A stretch of DNA of 64,000 bases from Isochrysis galbana (Eukaryota; Haptophyta; Isochrysidales; Isochrysidaceae). The DNA lies in contig CM030935.1 of the NCBI GenBank assembly GCA_018136815.1, forward strand, positions 3,093,999-3,157,998, read 5' to 3'. Shown piece by piece: positions 52,716 to 63,625 of the stretch. The notes beneath the pieces were generated by a model. It made no database searches, was not told the origin of the DNA, and worked only from the letters and a program-made list of their open reading frames with translations. The first letter of the stretch is position 1. Every line of letters begins with the position of its first letter. Position numbers and translations under genes: made by a program.

Positions 52716-53555
52716 AGCCCGTCCTCCCGCTTCCTCTACTGAGAAGGTGGTTAAGCCCGCCATTCCCATTCCGTCACTCCCGGGGCCATTATTTCCGCCG
52801 CGCCTCCCGCCGATCGTTCCCCCTTCCCCTTCCGTCTCATCGCATGCATCGAGCCAGTGGTCATGCTCGATCCGTCAGGGACCCCCCCGGAGAATGTTTT
52901 GGACGAATCTTCCTGCCGTCGGCCGAGGAGAGGCGGACGGAGAGAGAGAGAGAGAGAGAGAGTCTCGCAGAGCGACTGCAGAACGAGACGTCGAAGTCAT
53001 GCCGGTTTATTACCTTAAACGAGCCAACAATTATAGTGACAGCAAAAACAAAATTCGAATCGCAAATTTCGAGACCAAAATCTGCAAACCTGGACTTGAG
53101 ACCATGGGGAATCCGAATCTGTGTGTCTTGTACGTCAGCGCCAACACGGGGAACTGTTCAATTGTAATTGTGAGCGCGCACCTTACATGAATATTCATGC
53201 CTACAGCCTTCAGATGATCTGTCAGATGGGCAGGAATACCACAATTTCCCATCTAGGGTGGGTACTTTCTACCGAATAAATTCCTCAAATTTCCTCAACC
53301 GTGAGATGGTCATCTTTTTACCCCTTATCCTAATAAAAACCCTGTTTCCTGTTTGACCGACCTACAGAAACTTGAAACTTGCAAGTTGGTGATCGCCCGA
53401 CCCAGAATCCTCGAACCGCCTATAAAAATAATTCCTGTCTGTAAAATTATGTAAAGCACAGTCAGTCGGCTCTTTTTCGCACGGCTGCCGCCGTTTCGTG
53501 GCCCCCAACCCGCCCCCAACCCCACGCCTGCCCCCCACCGCCAGAGAAGCAACAG
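52716..53555. other. intergenic with old AT-rich repeat
   Basis: 53262-53350 resembles 30285-30370. A short AG run lies at 52940-52961. No gene seen before the ATG at 53556. Confidence 0.4.
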
Positions 53556-54190
53556 ATGTCGTCGGTCGGTCTGGCGCACGGTCCTGGGAGCACGAATGCG
53601 GCGGGGCACAGGAATAGCTACCGAGCCGGTGTGAGAGACGGTAATTGGGTCGAGGAGCTCGCCGCAAAGGAGATCCTGAGCAGCCGCTCACCCAGCCAGG
53701 TGCGCTGCTCCGTCCTCCCCACTGCCTCCCTCCGTTGTGCATGGTGCGGAAGAGGTGATGATTGAGTGAATGCATCTTCTTCTCGTCCTCTCTGCAGGCG
53801 ACGGCCCTCTCCGCACAGCAGACTACCGCGGCGCAAGTTCACCACACATCAGTAGGCGCGCCATCCCAATCCGGCCCGAAAAGGGATGAGACATTTGAGA
53901 TGATGTTCTCTCACGGCGTGGAATTTGGCGAAAAGTACCAAGCTTCGATGTATAGGCTGCACTACACTGATCCGCGACAGCGCGAGCGCGGATCTTCCTC
54001 CAGAAATCGAGTTCATAACACCTTCTATTATGGCAACAAGTTCATTGATTCGAAAGTTCCTGCAACGGACCCAAATCTACCTACCTCGCTTGTCGAGCAA
54101 AAGCGACGGCAATGGGCAGCTGAGAGCCAGCCTATCTCTCCCGTTGATGACAAACGATGGATGACAACATCAAAGGCTTTCGGCATGTGA
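53556..54190 (+). CDS. small two-exon protein, possibly ciliary
   Basis: Exons 53556-53699 and 53798-54190, GT-AG intron of 98 bp in phase 0; 178 residues. N-terminus MSSVGLAHGPGSTNAAGHRN, then VRDGNWVEELAAKE; the second exon is Gln/Ser-rich then FEMMFSHGVEFGEKYQASMY and YGNKFIDSKVP. The DGNWVEE element recalls a GNW.EE block in the ciliary CFAP107 family, but that is my recollection and not a firm assignment. No TM or signal peptide. Confidence 0.6.
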
Positions 54191-55147
54191 CATATGCATT
54201 TGGGGCAGATGCTCATCATCATCTGCTCGCCCTCACCTCACCCACTCTGACTCAGTTTGACGCCACCGTCATCGCCACCCATTCGCCAATACGTGCGACC
54301 TACCAACACCGTCATACACTTGTACACCCTTTATCTGCTTATCATGAGCACAATCATCAGGATCTTCGCACCACAATCAGTAACCTTTCGATGACTTGAT
54401 CGTATTCATGAATAGCGTATTGTGTGTGCACATGAATGCACTGGCATTGTGGGAGTTTTGCTTGAGCCTACAATGTCATAGTGTCCATGCGTAGCCCGCA
54501 CACACACGCACGCACTGACACACGCGCATGCACATACAATACGAATGTAGCACCATGTATTGGCGTAGTCGGACGAACGCACCATGTATTGGCGTAGTCG
54601 GACGAACACCGTGAGGGCAGCAAACACCGTGGAAAAAGGGGGGGGGGGGGGCACCAAGCAAACTTGGGGTATAACGGGGGGTAACAGCTTATCAGCTCTC
54701 AAACTCAAAGTTTTGGAGCCCTATGACTAATATCAGTGCACAAAGGGGCCGGTGCGAGATCGAGCTCTCATACCTGGGTAACCCAAAACTATCGTTACAA
54801 CGATATGGTCAGGGAGCGCGCCTCGCTCCCCTCCTCTCTCTCTTCTCTCCTCTCTCCACCCACCCTGCCGCGCCACGAGCGGGGGAAGGGAGGGGGGTCC
54901 CTCACCGACGCCATTGACCTTCGTGAGGTCGTTTGCCTTCATTTGGTACCCCTCGTTTCCAAATACGCGATGCGGGGCCACCACGAGGGAGTCCCAATCC
55001 TAAAGGAGACCAAATGAAGGCAAGCCGCCTTGGGGCGGGAGGGGGTCGTTCGGAGGGGGGAGGCGGCTGGCGGGGCAGGTAGGGGGAACCCTGCGGAATC
55101 CTTGGACACCCAGGGGAGGTGGGAAATAGTGGTTAAAAAGGGTGAGT
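54191..55147. other. intergenic with repeats
   Basis: A 29-bp tandem duplication (CACCATGTATTGGCGTAGTC...) at 54551-54607; a G-run at 54639-54650. Relatives of the 3938-4060 repeat (inverted) occur at 54800-54950. Perfect 15-bp inverted arms TTGCCTTCATTTGGT / ACCAAATGAAGGCAA lie at 54933-54947 and 55009-55023. Confidence 0.5.
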
Positions 55148-55215
55148 GACCGGGCTATTAATAATAATAAAACATCTGAGCGTTAGTAACACTCCAATAC
55201 TCCCACTAGCCACTA
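55148..55215 (+). repeat. mini-repeat AATAATAAAACATCTGAGCG...
   Basis: Third copy of the short repeat at 22341 and 32725, here preceded by ACCGGGCTATTAATAATA. Confidence 0.5.
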
Positions 55216-55370
55216 CTCTAGCCTGCCTATTGTGTTGACGCTTGCAACAGACCTTCTTTATTCATAGTGGCGTCGAGGCGATCGCCGCGGCAAGAAAGAA
55301 AGAAAGAAAGAATGTGAGCGAAAGAGAGGAGAGACAGGAAAGAGCTGACAACAAGGGGGTGCGGGACGAG

Positions 55371-55430
55371 TAGGAGTACTCTAGAGCTCTGGGGTACATT
55401 CCTCTACTCTACTCTACTCTTCACTGGAGT
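55371..55430. promoter_or_regulatory. CTCTAGAG / CTCTACTCTAC motif cluster upstream of NDUFS2
   Basis: TAGGAGTACTCTAGAGCTCT, then CCTCTACTCTACTCTACTCT, about 260-320 bp before the NDUFS2 ATG. Same words as at 5309-5360, 35296-35352 and 49926-50179. Confidence 0.5.
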
Positions 55431-55690
55431 AAAGGAGAGGGGGTCCCACTCCTCCAGCTGCGGGAGGGAAGAGAGGGGGGGGGGCATATGGTATATATTG
55501 GGTGGCTGGAGGAAGTGGGGGGGGCGAGGGGGAGGGAGGAAGGGGCGGGGGGGGGGGGGGGGGAGGTGTGGGAGACGAGAAGAGGCGGAAAGGGTCACTC
55601 GCGGCACGATAAGAGTCCGTCGCATCTACGTGAAGATTGCCCTCGAGGAGAGCCGCCCGGAAGAGCAGCGTGTGGCTGGCCGCGGCGCCG

Positions 55691-57551
55691 ATGGTTCTGT
55701 CCGGCGCCGTGCGGCGCTCGGTGGGCGGCGCGCGTGTGCTGCGCAGCGCGGTACGCTCATGCAACTCGATCGGCTCGACGTCGTACGCGGCCGCGCTGGC
55801 CACCCAGAAGGCCGCCAAGATGTCGCGCGATCTCATCTCCGACGAAGACACCTCGATCAAGAATTTCACTCTGAATTTCGGCCCACAGGCGTGTGTGAGA
55901 GAGAGAGGAGGGGGGGGGGGGCGAGGAGGGGGGGGAGGAGGCGGAGGGAGAGAGTTCGGGGCAGTGGTAGGCCGCGGTCGCGAGCAATTTCCGACGACGA
56001 TAGGGCCGGTGGGCGGCGTTGTCTCGCCGCCAAGGCTCTGCGCACACAGAGGAAGCAGGATGCTTCCCCCCCTTCCCCCTTTCCTCCCTTTGCCCCACTG
56101 CCCTCTGCCCCACTCATGTCCTGCCCACCCATCTCTGCGCGTGCCAATCACAGCATCCTGCGGCCCACGGCGTGCTGCGTCTAGTCCTCGAGCTCCAAGG
56201 CGAGCTGGTTGCACGAGCAGACCCGCACATTGGCCTCTTGCACCGTGGCACTGAGAAGCTGATCGAATACAAGAACTACCAGCAGGCCCTCCCGTACTTC
56301 GATCGTCTGGACTACGTCTCCATGATGGCACAGGAGCATACGTATTCAATGGCCGTTGAGCGCCTCGTCAACTGCGAGGTGCCGCGTCGTGCGCAGGTGA
56401 GCCTGGCGCTCCTGCAGCCACCTGACACGAGCTTGGACGCCAGGGGTTGCTGCCCGGCGGCAGACTGGTGCATCGGGCATGAGTAGCAAACGGGAGGTGT
56501 GTATATCAAAGTGATCGTGTCGGCAAAGTTTATCGACACTTTATCCCGAGCGCCATGGATTTGCTACAGCTGTGTGATGTTTTGGGCAGCCACAAAGTGC
56601 GGCTCGTGAAATGTCGCAATGCGGTCCTTTCCGTGGCTGACGGCGTTGGTGGTTGCCGTGCAGGTGATTCGTACAATGTTCCTCGAGATCACTCGCATTC
56701 TCAACCACCTTCTTGCTGTTTCATGCCACGCACTCGACGTTGGCGCAACCACGCCCTTCTTCACTGGATTCGAGGAGCGGGAGAAGCTCATGGAGTTCTA
56801 CGAACGCGTTTCGGGCGCACGCATGCATGCAGCATACATTCGGCCTGGAGGAGTGCACCTCGACATTCCGATTGGGCTAGCGGACGACATCTACACTTTT
56901 TGCGAGCAGTTCCCCTCGCGGCTCGACGAGATGGAAGAGCTTTTGACCGGGTCTCGCATCTGGAAACAGCGTCTTGTGGACATCGGCACAGTAACCATGG
57001 ATGAGGCTCTTGATTGGGGCTTCTCCGGAGTCATGCTGCGCGGGTCCGGGGTCCAGTGGGATCTTCGCCGCGCGCAGCCCTACGAGATATATCCGGAGCT
57101 CGATTTCGAGGTGCCCGTCGGTGTCAACGGCGATTGCTACGATCGCTACCTCATCCGTGTCGAGGAGATGCGTCAGTCGACCAACATCATCGTGCAGTGC
57201 TTAAACAAGCTTGAGCCCGGACTGGTCAAAGCAGACGACCGTAAGCTGACACCCCCCCCGCGCGCGGAGATGAAGGATGATATGGAATCACTGATCCACC
57301 ATTTCAAGCTCTACTCGGAGGGGTACTCGCCGCCACCGGGCGAGACGTATACGGCGACCGAGGCCCCCAAGGGCGAATTTGGCGTCTACCTAGTTTCAGA
57401 TGGCACCAACAGGCCGTACCGTTGCCACATCCGTGCACCGGGGTTTTGCCACCTCCAAGGCCTCGACTTCATGGCCAAAGGTCACATGCTTGCCGATGTT
57501 GTCGCCATCATCGGGACGCAAGACATTGTTTTTGGTGAGGTCGACCGGTAG
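55691..57551 (+). CDS. NDUFS2: complex I 49-kDa subunit (NDUFS2 / Nqo4)
   Basis: Exons 55691-55888, 56154-56396 and 56664-57551; 442 residues. Exon 1 gives an Arg/Ala/Ser presequence ([20 protein letters not shown]) for mitochondria, then [11 protein letters not shown]. Exon 2 begins [14 protein letters not shown], keeping the GPQHPxxHGVLR quinone-site motif across the splice, then [19 protein letters not shown]. Exon 3 has [53 protein letters not shown] and ends [12 protein letters not shown], the family C-terminus. This subunit forms the ubiquinone chamber of inner-membrane complex I. Intron 1 appears to start GC (CACAG|GCGTGT) and end CACAG; only this junction keeps the conserved peptide. 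Intron 2 is GT-AG. Both are phase 0. Confidence 0.97.
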
Positions 57552-58629
57552 AGAGGCCCTCGATTCGTGATGGATGGCGTCAGGAGATGTGAGGCGGCGG
57601 CGTTCACATTATGAGGACTTGATAGAGCCCAGCACTGTGGGTATAGATGCTGTCGCGAGAGGCCTTTGCTTGACCAGCGGCTGTGCGTCGCTCCTGATGA
57701 GAATGAGCATACGAACGGCTGGTGGTGTACCCGATGCCGTAGTGGAATTGCTGTGTGGCGTCGACCAACTCGATCCTCCTCATCCTAGACGCGAACGTGA
57801 AATGCTGACAACTTCGTTTCCGGCTGTCCCTGGCGTATCGCGTGTCTCTAGAGTCTGCTTAAGTTTCAAGTTGACTTCTGAGACCCTTCTAGTCCATGCC
57901 TAGTGTTGTCCCGGTGTCTAGGGATTTGCTTCCCCTAATCATAGATCCACTGTGGACTTGCCGCACTCTTCTCCAATGCGGCCTTTCGCGAGGCGGCGCA
58001 GGGTTTCACGCCCCCCACGATGCGGTAGCTGCTTCCCCCCCCCCCCCCCCTCTGAATAATGTACCTCGCCCGCGTGCGATGAACTGTCCCCCAACTTCCG
58101 AGTATCAGGCGACGCACCGTTCCCTTCTTGGCAGTCGGTCCGTCCATCCACGCATGCCCCTCGGTCCTGAGGCCACTCAGCGGCACTGGAGGAAGACGGA
58201 AACATCCCACTGGGGGCCGGTGCACCCCGCCCATCCCAGCCCCCCTCGCAACCTGAGCCCCTAAGTAGAGCACGAGGGGAGTTTGCCGCAAGGCGGGAAG
58301 TGAGGGAGAGAAACGGAATTGGGCGTGGCTGCAGTAGCTACCTCCATAGCCACGCGTGAGGCGAGAACTTTAAAAGCTTTCTTTTTTCGGTCATGAGTCG
58401 CGATTTTTTTTCGAATGGGGGGCACGACATTTCCAATTAGGGCGGTCAAACAGGGGCTTTTAAGTATTGATAAGAGTGGGGCTGCATATTTTGACGGTGG
58501 CGCGATGCCCAATAAAAACCTCTGGGCGGGCCACCTAGCACCTGCCACAACGAAAATCCTCGCCAGGAAATGGGGCGATTCGACCGCCCGCGCGTCGTGT
58601 AGGGCTGCCGATAGTCCGACCGCCCCCAA
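57552..58629. other. 3' flank and intergenic
   Basis: No gene seen. C-run at 58036-58050; short hairpin-prone segments. Open frames are shadows. Confidence 0.35.
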
Positions 58630-58800
58630 CTAACAACTAAGTTTATACTTGGTTCACCCATGGCCCATGGGGGGGCTCGAGCACGAGCCCCCCCCTTTCT
58701 CCACTCCTCGCCCCGCTGTGGGGTTGTACCACCCATTCTCCTGTCCTCCTGGCATGCCTTGTGGCTTGCCAAGAGGGTGGAACCTCCGGTTTGGTTATTT
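58630..58800 (+). repeat. 5' part of a SINE-like family copy
   Basis: CAACTAAGTTTATACTTGGT, GGGGGCTCGAGCACGAGCCC, then TGGCATGCCTTGTGGCTTGC, matching the 5' half of the copies at 37586 and 38263; the 3' half is missing. Confidence 0.75.
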
Positions 58801-59189
58801 TTTTGACAAATGCCCCCATGAAATGGATATATAAACATTTAAGGATCCCCCCCCCCTTCCCCCCTCCCCTCCCCGGCCGCTCACGCGGCAGGCGACCCAC
58901 CCATAGGGGAAGCCGCATGGCTGGGCCCCCCAAAAGCTAGACACGCAACCCAAAGTGCCTCCCAGCAACTGCGACCCAAAAGGCCCGCCCCCCCCCTCCC
59001 CCGACGCCGGACCCAAAGTAGTGCACATGGGTCGACCGGTCGACCGGTCGACCCCCCGAAACCGAACGAAAAGGACCGAGGGGGGGGGCGAAAGGGGAGT
59101 GAGGGTGGGGCAAGGAAGGGCGATGTCAGGGGTAGTCCCCAATGCGAGGGAGCCGATGGATAGCAAAGTAGTAGGCATCTTCAAGAGCA
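58801..59189. other. intergenic with (GGTCGACC)n palindrome
   Basis: 59029-59055 reads GGGTCGACCGGTCGACCGGT..., three SalI-like GTCGAC units. Nothing else recognised. Confidence 0.5.
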
Positions 59190-59545
59190 TATTTTGGGGG
59201 GGGGGGGCGTTGCCCCTGGCCCGGGCCTCTCGCCTCTCCCTCGCTCGTCTCGCCGGCCCTGGGTGCCTTCCCCTTCCCGGCGGCTCTGGTGGTCTGTGGG
59301 TCAGTGGTGGTGGGGAGGGGTCAAAATACGATGGGGGGCCATCGCAAGCGAGTGCGTGCGGCGCGCGCGCACTGAGGGTCTGGGCAAGGCAGTTGTGTTG
59401 AGTGCTGAGTGCGCGCTCAGCCCCTGCCAAAAGGCAGGGGTTGAGGATGGTTGTGCGGGCCCACCCAGGGGGTGTCTGCGATGGAGGGAGGGGGGCGCGA
59501 GGCCCCCATTCACCCCTACTTATAAAAGTAGGTTCGTGAAGCATT
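59190..59545 (-). repeat. diverged SINE-like family copy
   Basis: Read in reverse: CGAACCTACTTTTATAAG, the GGGGGCCTCGCGCCCCCCTC hairpin, CTGCCTTTTGGCAGGGG, GCCGGCGAGACGAGCGAGGG and GAGAGGCGAGAGGCC. This shares block order with 345-860 and 14206-14400. Confidence 0.6.
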
Positions 59546-59980
59546 GTATGCATATGCATATGCATAGCACCGCACCTCACACTCACAGTTTAACTAGTGT
59601 ACAAATCGCCATTGTGGCTGGGGCCCGCCTACCCCTACTCCCTAGAGGCAAGTGGCAAGTGGGTGCGCAACACGCAAAGAATAAGTTCAGAGAGGCACCA
59701 TTGCCTCGTGGGACTTGGTCTGGCTTTCGGAGAGAAGAGGCACCTCATCCACACCGTAAAGATGGAAGAATATCCCGTTTTGCGGGTCAACCCTGCAAGT
59801 TTCTGCGCCCTCGCGTAATGGATGCAGGTCGTACGTGGCATGGCTATTTTCTTTCTCGCGGCTTGGTTTGCCCCGTGGGACTAGGTTTGGCACCCGAATC
59901 GAGGAGGCAGCCGCGTATCTACAACGTCTAGTTGGAAGACAATCGTCGTCATGTCCAACCTTGCCAGGCTCCGCGACGGT
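59546..59980. other. 3' flank of coiled-coil membrane protein
   Basis: No gene supportable; the palindromic ATGCATATGCATATGCAT lies at 59547-59564. Confidence 0.4.
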
Positions 59981-62900
59981 TCACGACGCGCCCACTCCGC
60001 TCGAGCGCGCGCCAGATCGTCGCTTGCTGACGACCTCCGAGTAGATCTTCTGCCTCTCGCGCACATTGATCGACCCTCCCGTCACAGCCGAGACAGCGGC
60101 TGCTTGGGCTTTGGCACGGGCCTGCGCCTCTCTCGCTGCAGCGGCTAGCGCCGCCTCTCGGTCGCGTTCAGCGAAAGCGCGGGCGCCAACCGCTTTCTCC
60201 AAGTCGGAGGCCAACTCTACGGCACGCGCTTCAAATGCAGCGGCTGCGGCTGTGGCGCGGCGCACCTCGGCCGCATGGGCCTCTGCTGCGCGGGCTGCCT
60301 CCTCGCTCGCCGCAGCAGACTCCTCGTGTGCTTCAAGGAGCTGTCGCTTGAGGTCAGCCAAGTCAGCTCTGGCCCGCTCCGCCGCGACGGCCGCCTCCGC
60401 TCTCTCTGCCTCGAGCACCTGGAACGCCTGCGCAGCCGCCTCGGTAGCTTCGCGATCACGCTGGGCTAGACGCTCAGCTGCTTCAGCAGTTGCGGCGGCG
60501 GCCTCGGCATCTCTGCGTTCGGCATAGACTCTCGCTGCCTCGGTAGCCTCTTGCGCCTCGGCTTGGCGACGGGATTCAGATGCAAGGAGCGCTTCTTTCG
60601 TGGATGTTAGCATCATAGTGCGTGCGCCGAGCTCCTCTTTCAGATTGCCCTCGCGTTCAGCAGCCGCAAGTGCTGCGGCCGCCGCATCCCTAGAGAGTGC
60701 CTCGATGCGAGCTGCAAGTTCCTCCTCTGCAGTGTGGAGGCTGCTACAGACCGCCGCTTGATTCGCTCTTGCTACAGCCTCGGCTTGAGCGGCCGAGGCG
60801 CGAAGTAGGGCTTCGCGAGCAGCTTTAGCTTCCATCAGCGCTTGATACCGCGTGCCCGCCGCCTCCAGGGCCTTAACGCCGTCCAGCTCCAGCGCAAGAA
60901 TCGCCGCTGCCAGTGCTTGAACAGTGGCGTCCGCCTCGCACAATTGCTGTTGCTCAAGCTGCGCATGGCGCGACTGCTCGTCGTCGAGCCGCTGATTCGC
61001 ATCCGCCAACTTTGCGCTCAGAGCAGCAGTGGCGGCTGCCGCTGCAGCGGCGGCTGTCGCTGCCTCGTCTGTCTGAGTTTGGAGCATCGTGGCTGCCTCT
61101 TCATTAGCAGCAGCAAGGTCCGATGCAGCCTGTGCCTTGGCGGCGGCCATCTCGCTGATGAAGCTCGCCTCCATGTCGGCCATTGCCGATCGTGTTGCCG
61201 CGTCGCATGCGGCCCGCTCGGCCTTCTCGCGGGCCAAATCCACCTTTGCCTGCCGTGCAGTTCGCTCAGACTCGTCAAGTTCAGCACGCAGCGCGCGCCT
61301 TTCGATCTCACGCCGCCGCACTTCGGCGCCCAGATCCTCTGCGCGCCGCAAAACGCGCACCAGCGTCCTCACGCCTATGGGCAAAGCGGAGATTTGCTTG
61401 GCGTCAAGCGTAGCCTCGATACGGTGCCCAGCACCAGGCACAGTCCCACTTTCCACGATAGCCGTTTCAATCAGCGCTCGCTCCAACTCGCGCTTCTCCG
61501 CTTGGAGACGCTCGATTGTGCGTAGGTGCCCGACGTGGGCAGAGAAGCCGATCGATTGGCCATTGCCATTATAAGTGGAAGCCCTACTCAGGCTGGCGGC
61601 AGCCAGAGCCTCATCCAAACACGGAGAGCTGCCGCGCCCGGCAGCCATCGGTACAGCACGCTCGGCAGCAACACTGCGTATGAATGCCGGCGAAAGACGC
61701 GAGGGCCCCGCGCCCGCGCGGCGCGCAGGGCTGGGAACGGGACTCTGATCCCACTTGGCACCTCGTCTACATCTAGCATTGCGTCGAGGCGGGCTATTGG
61801 CGGGCGACGTGTCCCATGCAAGGCGGCGGCGCAGCTGAAGGCGTCCAGCAGCGGGTGGATCACATCGCGATGGGGAATCGCGCCCGAGAGGGATCGCCTC
61901 CACCGTGTCCTCGATTTCGCTGTGCCTGTTCGCGAAGCCCCCACCTTTGCTCCCCCGACCTTCATAAACGTCGATTTTAACGGTATGGTCCACAGACTCA
62001 CTGAATCCATCCATGTCCCCGATAACTTTGCCCCTACGCCGCACAGAGAACCAACAGCAGCCCAGGCGATCACAACAACGCGTCGAAGCCACGTAGGCTG
62101 TCGCAACATCCAGTCTGGCTGATCTGTGTTTACAGTAAGCGCAACACATGAGCGTAATGATGAGCAAGGTGACGGCACCGAGTGCTGCCATACCAAAGAT
62201 GAGCCCATAGGGAGGGTAGACGCAGAGCTCATAGTCATTTTCCACGACTGGCGGGCCGAGAGATACGCCTGCGCAGATGTCCAAATCGATGCTCGAACAG
62301 TTGAAGTTGAGAGCGGCAGGGTCGAGGCAGCCAAGCACCGGTGGAGGTGGAGATGGAGGCGTCAAGGGAGGAGATTGGGGAGGCGGCGGTGACGGCGGTG
62401 GTGGCGACGGAGATGGAGATGGGGGGGGGGGGAGGGGGGCGGGGAGGGTTCGGGTGAAGGAGGTGGTGGGAGGGGAGGTGGCGAAGGTGGGGGGACGGTG
62501 GTGGTGGCGAGGGGGGGCGTGATGGTGGGCTTGGGGGGGATGGGGGCGGTGGCAGCGGTGGAGGTGAGGGTGGAGGAGGGGAAGGTGGGGGCAGAGATGG
62601 CGGTGGCGGCACAGGAGGCGGCGAGTCTGGCGGCGGGAAAGCTGGGGGAGGCGGTGATGGTGGCGGTGGTGCCGGCGATGGCGGAATTCCCGGCGGGGGA
62701 GAAGGCGGTGGCGACGGTGGATGGGAGGGCAATGGCGGTGGGCTTGGAGGCGATGGCGGGAGGTGCGGGGGAGGTATAGCCGGCGGAGGTCCTGGCGGCG
62801 GCGGGCCGACCGCGCACGTCACACGCCGGCCTCTCCCGTCTGGACGGGCGCCATTCTGACTACACGGGCCGGAGATTCCCCCAATGCACGCAAGCGAGGC

Positions 62901-63065
62901 GCACGCGTCGACGTTGTCTCCCACACGGTACGACTCTCCGTTTGGGCAGGTGCACAGGCCTCCCCACTGGCCGGCCACGTTGAACTCGACCAGGTTGATG
63001 ACTCCCGGTGGATACTGAGGCGGAAGCGGCGGTGCAGAGGGCGGCAGCGCCGGAGGCGTCGCCAT
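59981..63065 (-). CDS. Pro-rich, Cys-module transmembrane protein with long coiled coil
   Basis: From ATG 63065 (MATPPALPPSAPPLPPQYPP): an extracellular-type Cys module (GGLCTCPNGESYRVGD, CASLACIGGISGPCSQ, RVTCA), a long PPPSPPP stretch, then GCLDPAALNFNCSS, a GCxDPxAxNY-type module. One TM helix follows (YGLIFGMAALGAVTLLIITL), then Cys/Arg-rich juxtamembrane sequence and a coiled coil of more than 400 residues. Within the Pro-rich DNA the coding frame changes twice, at G-runs near 62505-62511 and 62421-62432, always to the frame that keeps the Pro/Ser pattern. Single-base homopolymer length errors in the assembly are the simplest cause. No signal peptide follows the chosen ATG, so an upstream exon may exist (an AG acceptor lies at about 63070). 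It looks like a surface or cell-wall-linked protein with a cytosolic scaffold; partners unknown. Confidence 0.65.
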
Positions 63066-63625
63066 CTGACTGCGGTGGACGCCGACGACCCGACCGTTGG
63101 GGGGCGGCGCCGCTTCCGCTCGTGGGCGGGGGGGCCGCCGGCTCCCCACGTCTCTGCCCATCACATAGAAGATGTTTCGGACTATTTAGCAGAAGAAATG
63201 ATGAGACCTAGATGCGGGAATGGTAGGTGTGTCAACAAATGCGAGGAGAGAGAGAGCGCCTCGCTTTCTCATCTTCTTGTCGCTCCCAAGTATTCACTAA
63301 CGGGGCGCCCCCTTTCCTCCACGAGAGTTTCTCCCTCTCTCTTCTCTCCAGAGAACATCGAGGCCTAGGAGATCTATTTTGGGGGGGGGGGGCGTGAGGG
63401 CGCTGTGAACCATCTCCTCCGTCCAAGAGGAGAAGCTTTGGATCGGAGCAGAGAGTATTTTTAGGCGGGGGAGCTCGTCCCTCGTGGGGAGCTGATTTGA
63501 GAGACCTTCCGACGCGCCGCGAAGGAGAGGGAAGGGAGGCCAGGGGTGGGGTGGGGGGGGGGGGGGGGGGGGGAGGGACACGGCAGACTACGTCGTAGAC
63601 GACGAGGTCGCAGCGGGCGCTGCCG
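63066..63625. promoter_or_regulatory. divergent upstream region
   Basis: Between the minus coiled-coil protein and the plus secreted-protein start. G-runs at 63379-63391 and 63549-63573; no gene supported. MGRDVGSRRPPRPR... upstream of the chosen ATG could be coding if the minus gene starts earlier. Confidence 0.3.
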
